Shown here in pieces: positions 1 to 6,057 of a DNA stretch of 8,070 nt. Origin of the DNA: an uncultured Lachnospiraceae bacterium. GTDB taxonomy: Bacteria; Bacillota; Clostridia; Lachnospirales; Lachnospiraceae. The stretch is taken from NCBI GenBank assembly GCA_945834545.1, contig CAMAHO010000106.1:1-8070 (forward strand), written 5' to 3'. The notes below the pieces were generated by a model. The model saw only the letters and a program-made list of their open reading frames with translations. It had not been told where the DNA came from and searched no databases. Each line of letters begins with the position of its first letter. Positions within the stretch are counted from its first letter, which is position 1. Made by a program: the position numbers and the translations under genes.

Positions 1-20
1 AATTTTAGTACAAATCCACC

Positions 21-49
21 TTGATAGCAAGTAAAAACAAGGTTATACT
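21..49 (+). promoter_or_regulatory. Sigma-A-like promoter of the DUF5050 gene
   Basis: TTGATA at 21-26 and TATACT at 44-49 are separated by exactly 17 bases, a near-consensus vegetative promoter. The expected transcription start is near 56, which leaves a leader of only about 14 bases that holds little more than the AAGGAGGT ribosome binding site (58-65) before the ATG at 70. That leaves no room for a leader riboswitch or attenuator, so control, if any, should be at initiation. Seen directly in sequence; activity is inferred. Confidence 0.8.
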
Positions 50-69
50 TAGGTAAAAAGGAGGTAAAG

Positions 70-1104
70 ATGAGCACCCTTTTGCGTAATAAAAAATTCA
101 TGATCAGCCTGTTGCTCCTTGTTCTTGTTATCCTTTCAGCAGGGATTTTCCTCTTCCTTAGCACTCATCGCTTTGTCTATAATGCGCCGGGTACGGTGGG
201 AAATACCGCCGGGAACTTATACAACAAGGGCTTGTTTGCCCAGCTGGAGGACAAGGTGTATTTTGCAAACAGCTTTGATGGATATGCCTTGTATGAAATG
301 TATGCAGATGAGACGAAGATTCGCAAAGTAAGCAATGCCGTAGCCCAGAATCTACTGGCTGCCGGAGACTGCGTCTTCTTTTTCCAGAATGGCACCAACG
401 GAAAAGGTGGCTTTGCCAATGTAGCTGCCGGCAGGGGCTTCAACAGATATCGCATCTCCAAGGATTCTATCGACAATATGACAAAGGATATCGTGATATA
501 CAATCAACTGGTGGACAACGATTTATATATGCTGTCTTTGAAGAATGATTCGCTTCGCTTTTTCAAAATGAAGATAGACCAATCAGAGGAAACAGAGCTA
601 GGGAATTCCAATATCAATCCGGCCTGCGCCCGTGATGGTGTGGTGTACTATGCCGGCGCCGATACCGACCATGCCCTGCATTCCTTTGCCATTTCCGATG
701 ACACGCCGCACATCGTCCTGCAAAGAAATCTGTGGTATCCGTTTCTTTACGGAGAGTGGCTCTATTATTTAGATTTGGACACCAATTACAGACTGTTCCG
801 ATATCATATGAGCACCGGGGAAACAGAGCAGCTAACCACCGACAGAGTGGATTGCTACAACATAGGAGGAGGCTACATCTACTACCAGAAGAACAGCTCC
901 ACCTCTCCCCAGCTTATCTGTATGCAGGTCGATGGCAGCAATCCCACTCTAGTTGCTGAAGGTAACTATACCAACATTAATATGACCAGTCACTATGTGT
1001 ATTTCCAGGAATTCGGACAGGAATACACGACCTACCACTGCCCCTTGGGCTCTGCCAGCTACAGCACCTTTCAGGTTGCTTTGGAAGCAGCCCTTACGGA
1101 TTAA
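70..1104 (+). CDS. Membrane-anchored DUF5050-type beta-propeller protein
   Basis: A 344-residue protein with a short basic N-terminus (RNKK) and one hydrophobic segment at about residues 11-31, with no clear signal peptidase site, so probably an N-terminal anchor with the rest outside the membrane. The exterior part shows about seven repeats of a strand such as VYFAN (63), VFFFQ (102), LYMLSL (152), VVYYAG (191), WLYYLDL (230), YIYYQ (269) and YVYFQ (309), spaced roughly 40 residues apart, each followed by a turn and a strand of the 'LFRYHMSTGETEQLT' kind. This is the pattern of DUF5050 / six- to seven-blade propeller proteins common in Clostridia. No catalytic motif is visible; binding of a ligand, wall component or partner protein is only a guess. 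The start is supported by an ideal AAGGAGGT site and promoter. Its stop overlaps the stop of convergent apbE. It carries no flavinylation motif of the D-x-x-[ST]-G-A-[ST] type. Confidence 0.8.
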   Translation: MSTLLRNKKFMISLLLLVLVILSAGIFLFLSTHRFVYNAPGTVGNTAGNLYNKGLFAQLEDKVYFANSFDGYALYEMYADETKIRKVSNAVAQNLLAAGDCVFFFQNGTNGKGGFANVAAGRGFNRYRISKDSIDNMTKDIVIYNQLVDNDLYMLSLKNDSLRFFKMKIDQSEETELGNSNINPACARDGVVYYAGADTDHALHSFAISDDTPHIVLQRNLWYPFLYGEWLYYLDLDTNYRLFRYHMSTGETEQLTTDRVDCYNIGGGYIYYQKNSSTSPQLICMQVDGSNPTLVAEGNYTNINMTSHYVYFQEFGQEYTTYHCPLGSASYSTFQVALEAALTD

Positions 1105-2213
1105 TCTTTCACAAACTTACCCTCCAATTCCTCTGACATGAGAATTTCTCCGGAGGTGGTGACAAATAACACCTGGGCCTGATACATCTTAGCAAGTGTC
1201 AAGCCCTTTTCACTGCCCAGAATAAAGCAGGCTGTGGACAGGGCATCGCTTAGATAGCCGCTGTCAGAAACCACAGTGGCACTTAACACATCACTCTTCG
1301 CAGGATAGCCGGTGACAGGATCCAGGATATGATGATAGCGGGTGTTATCCACCTCAAAGAAGCGCTCGTAGGCTCCTGAGGTAGAGACAAAGTGCCTGCC
1401 TTCCAGCTTAACACAGCCAATCACTTTATCCCTATGGTTGGGATCCACAACGGCTATCTGAAAGGGAGAATGGTCCTGCTTTTCCCCGTAGGTCAGCACA
1501 CTGCCGCCTAAGCTAATGATGGCACAGGTAACAGCAGGTTCCCCCTCCAAGTAGCCTGCTACTTCATCCAGGGCTATCCCCTTTCCAACAGCCCCCAAAT
1601 CCAGCATAACCGGGGTTTCCACCTGCACAGAATGAGAGGATACTAGGGTTAGGTTGGCAAACCCGGACTTCTCCTTTGCCTTTGCAATCTCTTCCGCTGT
1701 AGGAATCAAAGGCTTCTCCTCCCCCACCTGCTCATCTATGTTCCACAGACTAGTAAGCTCCCCCAGGGTTAAGTCAAAGCAGCCTTCACCGGAACGCCAA
1801 ATCTCTTGTCCCAGCTGCAGATACTCACTTAATGCCTTTGAAATCGTAACCACCTTTTCCGTTTTTAATTTCTGATTGACAAGTGCCACCTCGCTGCCCT
1901 CTTCCCGCCTGGAAAGAAGCTCGGTCTCCAGCTTTCCTACCAGCTGCCAAATCTCATCTGCAATCCTCTCATCTTGTGTTCCATACAACTTCTGGCTGGC
2001 AGTGGTTCCCATAAGAACTGCATTTGACTCCAGCATCTGGGAATCTGATGGCTGATTGCACCCTAAGCAAAAGCAGAAACACAGCGTCAGAATACAAACG
2101 CCCCCAATGCCGCCTTTTTTCCATAAAAAACCTGTTGGATTCTTCTTTTTCTCCTGAAGAGATTTTGGTATACTGAGGATGATACTTATTGGGTTAGAAG
2201 GGATATGAAACAT
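1101..2213 (-). CDS. apbE: FAD:protein FMN transferase (ApbE family), probable lipoprotein
   Basis: ApbE enzymes transfer FMN from FAD to a threonine or serine of extracytosolic redox proteins, using Mg2+. The family motifs appear in order: FDLTLGELTSLW (146-157), LDLGAVGKGIALD (204-216), SLGGS (234-238), TSGAYERFF (278-286), HHILDPVTGYP (294-304) and DALST (323-327), whose D323 and T327 match the metal-binding residues. The enzyme looks intact and of normal length. A hydrophobic stretch at about 34-51 follows KK and ends in LGC (C52), consistent with a lipoprotein signal, but the lipobox is weak (Cys at -3), the stretch holds four other cysteines, and the n-region of about 33 residues is unusually long. 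The start at 2213 is the only ATG available and has a modest upstream AGTAGGTG; the true start is uncertain. The adjacent NusG-II and Gx genes suggest a flavin-linked electron-transfer role equivalent to Listeria FmnB. No flavinylated substrate is in the window. Confidence 0.93.
   Translation of the reverse strand: MFHIPSNPISIILSIPKSLQEKKKNPTGFLWKKGGIGGVCILTLCFCFCLGCNQPSDSQMLESNAVLMGTTASQKLYGTQDERIADEIWQLVGKLETELLSRREEGSEVALVNQKLKTEKVVTISKALSEYLQLGQEIWRSGEGCFDLTLGELTSLWNIDEQVGEEKPLIPTAEEIAKAKEKSGFANLTLVSSHSVQVETPVMLDLGAVGKGIALDEVAGYLEGEPAVTCAIISLGGSVLTYGEKQDHSPFQIAVVDPNHRDKVIGCVKLEGRHFVSTSGAYERFFEVDNTRYHHILDPVTGYPAKSDVLSATVVSDSGYLSDALSTACFILGSEKGLTLAKMYQAQVLFVTTSGEILMSEELEGKFVKD
2166..2174 (+). 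promoter_or_regulatory. Extended -10 promoter for the NusG-II / Gx gene pair
   Basis: TGGTATACT (TG at 2166-2167, -10 hexamer TATACT at 2169-2174) fits the extended -10 pattern TGnTATAAT. The -35 position (2146-2151, TTTTTC) is poor, as is usual for this promoter class. Transcription would begin near 2181, about 31 bases before the ATG at 2212, and the leader contains an AAGGG binding site. The promoter lies inside the annotated 5' coding part of divergent apbE. Confidence 0.55.
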
Positions 2214-2634
2214 GAAACACCTACTCTCCTATCAAAAGCACGGATTATTCTTAACCATACTTGTCTGTCTCTTGCTACTGGGAAGCATGATTAGTATCTG
2301 CCTGTTTAAAACTACAGGCACAGATGCGACTCTCGATTCCTCCCCACTGATTGCAACCATTTCCAGAGACGGGGAAGCCTTATATGAAATTCCTTTATCA
2401 GAGGTATGGGAGCCCTATGACCTTACCATTTCCTCCCAGGAAGGTGAGCAAAATGTGGTTCATGTGGAACATGATGGGATTTCCATGAAGTCTGCCACCT
2501 GTAAGGACAAGCTTTGTGTCAAAACCGGGAAAATTCACAGCTCTCTCCTACCCATCATCTGCCTCCCCAACAGGGTGGTCATTGAGGTGAAACGAGAGCC
2601 CCAAAAAACCTCCTACGATTCCATCACCTACTGA
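2212..2634 (+). CDS. NusG domain II-containing membrane protein, EetA-like
   Basis: A 140-residue protein with one transmembrane segment at about residues 11-31 and an exterior domain that matches the NusG_II family: a 'dGe.lyeIpL' strand near 53-62, then C97-KDKL-C102-VKTG and the signature PIICLPNRVVIEV (114-126) containing C117. The three conserved cysteines are present. Despite the family name it has no KOW or NGN domain and is not a transcription factor. Members sit next to Gx-transporter genes in many Firmicutes; in Listeria the pair is, as I recall, EetA/EetB of the flavin-based extracellular electron transfer locus. The ATG shares the CATG palindrome with the divergent apbE start; AAGGG lies about nine bases upstream. 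The Gx gene follows after 40 bases, so the two are probably co-transcribed. The molecular function is not established; family assignment is firm, the EetA role is inferred. Confidence 0.85.
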   Translation: MKHLLSYQKHGLFLTILVCLLLLGSMISICLFKTTGTDATLDSSPLIATISRDGEALYEIPLSEVWEPYDLTISSQEGEQNVVHVEHDGISMKSATCKDKLCVKTGKIHSSLLPIICLPNRVVIEVKREPQKTSYDSITY

Positions 2635-2674
2635 AACGAACGGGTATTACGAAACTTATGAAAGGGAGATTCTT

Positions 2675-3178
2675 ATGAAAACAAAGCTAGTCATACAATT
2701 AGCCTTTTTTACCGCATTAGCCCTTTGCCTGTCCGGACTGGAATCCATGCTGCCCGCTCTCGTTCCTATTTACGGCGTCAAGCTTGGACTGGCAAACATT
2801 GTGACCCTCATGATGCTGACTCACTATAAGCCTTATCAAATAGCCTTAGTGTGTCTTTGCCGGATTCTGTTATCCACCCTTTTGTTTGGCCAAATCATAA
2901 GCCTTACCTACAGCCTGGCAGGTGGTCTTCTTTGCCTGCTGGTTTGTCTGGTATTGCATCGTCTCCTGTCAGGTCACTATATTGTCCTGACCTCCATCCT
3001 GGGTGCCCTTGCACACAATCTGGGACAGATTTTAGCAGCAGTCATGCTGACCTTAAGTCCTGCTGTGCTGGGATACCTCCCCATTTTGTGCATCAGCGGT
3101 ATTCTGACCGGGCTTTTCACCGGACTTTGTACCCGTTTTATTCGCCCTTATCTAAATCGCCTTGGGACTCAAGCTTAG
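2675..3178 (+). CDS. Gx transporter family membrane protein, EetB-like (formerly 'heptaprenyl diphosphate synthase component I')
   Basis: A 167-residue, very hydrophobic protein with about five membrane segments (roughly 5-25, 36-50, 55-75, 80-98, 105-128, 133-155, some possibly merged). Family signatures are clear: GLESMLP (21-27), GVKLGLANIVTL (34-45), RILLSTLLFG (63-72), SLAGGLL (80-86) and GALAHNLGQ (110-118). The fold resembles ECF S components. The old name reflects gene neighbourhood with prenyl diphosphate synthases rather than shown enzyme activity; the protein has no DDxxD motif. Paired with the upstream NusG-II gene it corresponds to EetB of flavin-based electron transfer loci; movement of a flavin or quinone-related compound is an inference. 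GGGAG lies six bases before the ATG. The last 41 bases overlap the 3' end of the folB-folK fusion on the opposite strand. Confidence 0.85.
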   Translation: MKTKLVIQLAFFTALALCLSGLESMLPALVPIYGVKLGLANIVTLMMLTHYKPYQIALVCLCRILLSTLLFGQIISLTYSLAGGLLCLLVCLVLHRLLSGHYIVLTSILGALAHNLGQILAAVMLTLSPAVLGYLPILCISGILTGLFTGLCTRFIRPYLNRLGTQA

Positions 3179-3977
3179 CAAGCATCTGGCTTACGGTCTG
3201 TCCTGTTACAGGATGCCGGAAATTAGGACACATTTCACTCAAAGGCTTTAGAACAAAAAACCGATTCTCCATATCTATATGAGGCAGAATCAAATCCTCT
3301 GTCTCCATCACAAGCTTATCGTAAAAAATAATATCCAGGTCCAAGGTTCTGGGTCCCCAGTGAATCTTTCTCTCCCTGCCCGCTGCCTTCTCCACCTGAT
3401 GCAGAAAATCCAGTAGTTCCTCAGGCGACAGCGTAGTCTGTAAAGCAATCACACCATTTAGGAAGTCCTCCTGACGTACACCTCCATAGGGCTTGGTCCA
3501 TAACAAACGGGAGGTCTCCACCTCCTTAATTCTGGGATGCTTACTGAGAGCCGCTATCCCGTCTCCAATCCATTTTTCCTTATCTCCCATATTGGAACCC
3601 ACAGACAAATACACCTTGTGCCAGCTCCTGTGGAGTTTCACGGAAACGGTCTGAAAGGGAAGAGGAATAGGAGCCTCCGGCTTCCCGATTTCCAAATCGA
3701 TTCCTTGAAGCAGGGGAAAGCTTCTAAGCACTGCATCCGCCATACTGCCTGCCACGGCCTCTAATAAATTCTTGGGATTCTCCTGCATAAAGCGGTTCAT
3801 AAATTCGCACACCTGTCCATAGTGGGTGGAATCTGTGATTTCATCCGTACCGGAAGCCCTGTCCATATTCTGATACAGGGTAGCATTGATGACAAACCTC
3901 TGGCCCTTTTTCTTTTCTTCCTCATATACTCCATGATAGGCATAACATTCTAAACCGTAAATTCGAATCTCATCCAT
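3138..3977 (-). CDS. folBK: Bifunctional dihydroneopterin aldolase / HPPK (FolB-FolK fusion)
   Basis: A 279-residue cytosolic protein that carries two consecutive folate steps. Residues 1 to about 118 are dihydroneopterin aldolase (dihydroneopterin to 6-hydroxymethyl-dihydropterin plus glycolaldehyde): the start MDEIRIYGLECYAYHG is typical, and Y53, E73 and K99 match the catalytic Tyr, pterin-binding Glu and Lys. Residues about 120-279 are 6-hydroxymethyl-dihydropterin pyrophosphokinase: SVGSNMGDK (125-133), TKPYGGVRQEDFLN (161-174), GRERKIHWGPRTLDLDIIFY (200-219) with the arginines and the two metal-binding aspartates of LDLD, and LPHIDMENRFFVLKPL (231-246). I chose the ATG at 3977, preceded by AGAGG at eight bases; an in-frame GTG at 4028 would add 17 residues that do not look like FolB and has no binding site. 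Last gene of the folate operon; no terminator is visible and its end overlaps the convergent Gx gene. Confidence 0.93.
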   Translation of the reverse strand: MDEIRIYGLECYAYHGVYEEEKKKGQRFVINATLYQNMDRASGTDEITDSTHYGQVCEFMNRFMQENPKNLLEAVAGSMADAVLRSFPLLQGIDLEIGKPEAPIPLPFQTVSVKLHRSWHKVYLSVGSNMGDKEKWIGDGIAALSKHPRIKEVETSRLLWTKPYGGVRQEDFLNGVIALQTTLSPEELLDFLHQVEKAAGRERKIHWGPRTLDLDIIFYDKLVMETEDLILPHIDMENRFFVLKPLSEMCPNFRHPVTGQTVSQMLAKLESQGDLDKGE

Positions 3978-4065
3978 TCCCTTTCCCTCTTCCTTCTGTA
4001 TGATCTGCACTCCAAGCAACTCTGCCACCTTGAAAGGAGCTTTGCCTTAGGCTAGAACCCTTTTC

Positions 4066-4881
4066 CTACACTGTACCGGACTGCAAAATGGCCTCCGCCA
4101 TCAAAATAGCTCTTCTTGTTTTTTCCACATCGTGTACCCGCACGAAACGACAGCCCTTTTCCACTGCCATCACCGTTGTCACCAAGGTTCCCTCTTCCCT
4201 CTCCGTGACAGGTAAATCCAAGGTCAGTCCGATGACTGATTTTCGACTGGTACCTAAGAGAACCGGAAATCCCAGCTTGGTAAACTCTTCCAGGTTGTTA
4301 ATAATCTGTAAATTCTGCTCATAGGACTTGGCAAAGCCCACTCCGGGGTCCAGCATAATCCTGTCTTTTTCTATACCGGCCTTGTTTGCTATCTCTAAGC
4401 TTTCCTGCAAATCGCTTATTACCTCCGGAAGAAAGCTTTTGTATTCTGTATTCACGCGATTGTGCATCAGGCAACAGGAAACCTGATTTTCTGCAATCAC
4501 CTGTGCCATTTTGGAATCATACTTTAAGCCCCATATATCATTGATTAAGTCTGCTCCGGCCCAAATCCCGGCCTCAGCCACCTTTGATTTATAGGTATCC
4601 AGGGAAATCGGTACATCGAAGCGCTTTTTGACCCCTTCCAGAAAAGGAAGTACCCGAGCAATTTCCTCCTCATCGGACAGCTTGGTGTAACCCGGTCTGG
4701 CGGATTCTCCTCCAATGTCTAAGATGTCCATTCCGGAAGCAAGCATTTCCTCCACATGATAAAAAGCCTGATCCAGCTGATTCCATTTGCCCCCATCGGA
4801 AAACGAATCCGGGGTCACATTTAAGATTCCCATAATGTAAGTATGTGCACTTCTCGAAAAATCCTTGCCGCCAATAATCAT
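4066..4881 (-). CDS. folP: Dihydropteroate synthase
   Basis: Joins 6-hydroxymethyl-dihydropterin diphosphate to p-aminobenzoate to give dihydropteroate; this is the sulfonamide target. The 271-residue TIM-barrel protein has all family blocks: GILNVTPDSFSDGG (18-31), DIGGESARPG (55-64), SLDTYK (93-98), NDIWG (114-118), MHNR (139-142), LDPGVGFAKS (177-186), LLGTSRKSVIG (208-218) with the substrate-binding Lys and Ser-Arg, and RVHDV (248-252). Length is normal and no key residue is missing. GAGGA lies about ten bases before the ATG, 15 bases after the HD gene stop, so the two are co-transcribed. I see no insertion in the loops that would suggest a resistant sul-type variant; the first two loops look ordinary. 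Confidence 0.96.
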   Translation of the reverse strand: MIIGGKDFSRSAHTYIMGILNVTPDSFSDGGKWNQLDQAFYHVEEMLASGMDILDIGGESARPGYTKLSDEEEIARVLPFLEGVKKRFDVPISLDTYKSKVAEAGIWAGADLINDIWGLKYDSKMAQVIAENQVSCCLMHNRVNTEYKSFLPEVISDLQESLEIANKAGIEKDRIMLDPGVGFAKSYEQNLQIINNLEEFTKLGFPVLLGTSRKSVIGLTLDLPVTEREEGTLVTTVMAVEKGCRFVRVHDVEKTRRAILMAEAILQSGTV

Positions 4882-4896
4882 CCCTGTTCTTCCTCT

Positions 4897-5376
4897 CTAA
4901 TACACATGAAAATTCTTTTTTTCACCCTTCCAATTGCAATCCGCCTCTGCAGGACAGGCATAGCAATTTCTGCTGGCTTTATCCGCTCGGTACAAGATCC
5001 CGTTCAAAGTATTCCGGGACGCAACATCTTCCTCTCTATGACTTCGAATCGCCGATAGGATTGCCTCCCTCTCTTCTATCGTAAACTCACAGTCTGTCAG
5101 GATTTTTTCCGCAATCTCGGCACTGGCAAGCTCGTGAGGAATTCCCTCCTTATACTGTCTGTGTTTCCCAATATCATGCAATAGCCCAGCCGCATATACC
5201 AGCTCCTTGGGAAGATCTATTTTTTCCTCCAGACACAGTATCCAGGCCAGCCTGCATACAGCCAGCAGATGCTCTATATTATGACGGCAGAAGCGTCTGT
5301 CCGCTTCTGCCGCACAATTCAAAGCCAGATTCGATTGAAACAGCTCGTTTCTGATGATTTGATCTACTCTTTCCAA
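4897..5376 (-). CDS. HD-domain hydrolase in the folate operon, TTG start
   Basis: A 159-residue HD-superfamily protein. The metal-binding histidines and aspartates are in place: RH (H32) and H36, HD of LLHDIGKH (H67, D68, H72), H81, SH (H113) and D132 of RADKASR. Such proteins are metal-dependent phosphohydrolases. After the last motif is a cysteine-bearing tail C138-x2-C141-x5-C147-NW, unlike ordinary HD domains, which may bind a metal. Its place between folE and folP suggests a folate-related substrate, possibly a phosphate ester of dihydroneopterin; that is inference. I chose the TTG at 5376 because AAGGAG (5383-5388) sits six bases upstream and the protein then begins MERVDQII, whereas the in-frame ATG at 5421 has no good binding site and adds 15 low-complexity residues. 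FolE ends 107 bases upstream. Confidence 0.82.
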   Translation of the reverse strand: MERVDQIIRNELFQSNLALNCAAEADRRFCRHNIEHLLAVCRLAWILCLEEKIDLPKELVYAAGLLHDIGKHRQYKEGIPHELASAEIAEKILTDCEFTIEEREAILSAIRSHREEDVASRNTLNGILYRADKASRNCYACPAEADCNWKGEKKNFHVY

Positions 5377-5382
5377 CCTATT

Positions 5383-5388
5383 CTCCTT
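5383..5388 (-). promoter_or_regulatory. Ribosome binding site that decides the HD gene start
   Basis: AAGGAG on the minus strand, six bases before TTG at 5376. It lies inside the reading frame if the upstream ATG (5421) were used, and is the main reason to prefer the TTG. Confidence 0.65.
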
Positions 5389-5442
5389 CGATACAACTGT
5401 TTTCTTATTACGAATTCCCATTTCGTCTTTGCTTGCTGCCGC

Positions 5443-5468
5443 GCATTTGTTTATTTATATGCAAATGC
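5443..5468. repeat. Inverted repeat in the folE-HD spacer
   Basis: Two perfect 7-base arms, GCATTTG (5443-5449) and CAAATGC (5462-5468), flank a 12-base AT-rich centre that on the minus strand contains TATAAA. It lies in the largest gap inside the folate operon (5377-5483). It could be an operator over an internal promoter or a weak RNA hairpin; no good -35 box is visible. No T-run follows, so it is not a terminator. Confidence 0.35.
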
Positions 5469-5483
5469 TCTTTCACTGAACCC

Positions 5484-6056
5484 TTAATCCAGTTTCTTCT
5501 CCAAAGACAACAGCTCAAAGAACTGTCTCCTCAATGCCTCATCTTCTGCGAAAGCTCCCTTCACAGCCATGCTCACCGTTTTGCTTCCGGGCTTCTTAAT
5601 CCCCCGCATGGTCATACACATGTGCTCTGCTTCCACCACAACCATAGCCCCTTTTGGGGAAAGGTAATCCATAATGGCCTGCGCTATCTGGTCCGTCATC
5701 TGCTCCTGAATCTGAAGTCTCTTGGCAAAGACCTCCACGGTTCTGGCAAGCTTGCTCAAGCCTACTACCTTTCCGTCGGGAATATAAGCTATGTGAGCTT
5801 TCCCATAAAAAGGCAGCAGGTGATGCTCGCACATAGAGTAAAAGGTAATATCCTTCTCCAAGACCATCTGCCCATTGTCCACCGGAAAGGTTTTGGATAG
5901 AATCTGCTCCACATCTTCCTCGTAGCCCCCGCAAATCTCATTGTACATTCTGGCAATCCGTTCCGGGGTTTCCAAGAGTCCCGGGCGATTTTTGTCCTCT
6001 CCGATTCCCTCTATCAAAAGGCTTACTGCCTGTTTTATTTTTTCCTGATTAATCAT
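5484..6056 (-). CDS. folE: GTP cyclohydrolase I, type FolE1
   Basis: Converts GTP to 7,8-dihydroneopterin triphosphate and formate, the first step of folate synthesis. The 190-residue protein shows RPGLLETPERIARM (24-37), the zinc and catalytic block CEHHLLPFYGKAHIAY (76-91) with C76, H78 and H79, GLSKLARTVEVFAKRLQIQE (99-118), and EAEHMCMTMRGIKKPGSKT (142-160) with catalytic H145 and zinc ligand C147. This is the zinc-dependent homodecameric type, not the FolE2 (YgcH/YciA) type. The ATG follows the folC stop by one base and its AAAGGA site lies within the folC end, so translation is probably coupled. No tetrahydrofolate riboswitch precedes it. Confidence 0.97.
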   Translation of the reverse strand: MINQEKIKQAVSLLIEGIGEDKNRPGLLETPERIARMYNEICGGYEEDVEQILSKTFPVDNGQMVLEKDITFYSMCEHHLLPFYGKAHIAYIPDGKVVGLSKLARTVEVFAKRLQIQEQMTDQIAQAIMDYLSPKGAMVVVEAEHMCMTMRGIKKPGSKTVSMAVKGAFAEDEALRRQFFELLSLEKKLD

Positions 6057-6057
6057 C

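Noticed and set aside
1371..1382. SGAY in ApbE as a flavinylation target site
   Set aside because: It is part of the ApbE catalytic block TSGAYERFF and lacks the D-x-x-[ST]-G-A-[ST] form of FMN-accepting proteins.
2212..2634. Transcription factor NusG
   Set aside because: Only the domain II family match is present, with a membrane anchor and cysteines; there is no NGN or KOW domain.
2675..3178. True heptaprenyl diphosphate synthase subunit
   Set aside because: The protein is an all-membrane Gx-family protein without prenyl synthase motifs; the old name comes from gene neighbourhood.
3978..4028. Upstream GTG start for the FolB-FolK fusion
   Set aside because: It has no ribosome binding site, and the extra 17 residues precede the very typical FolB start MDEIRIYGL, which has its own AGAGG site.
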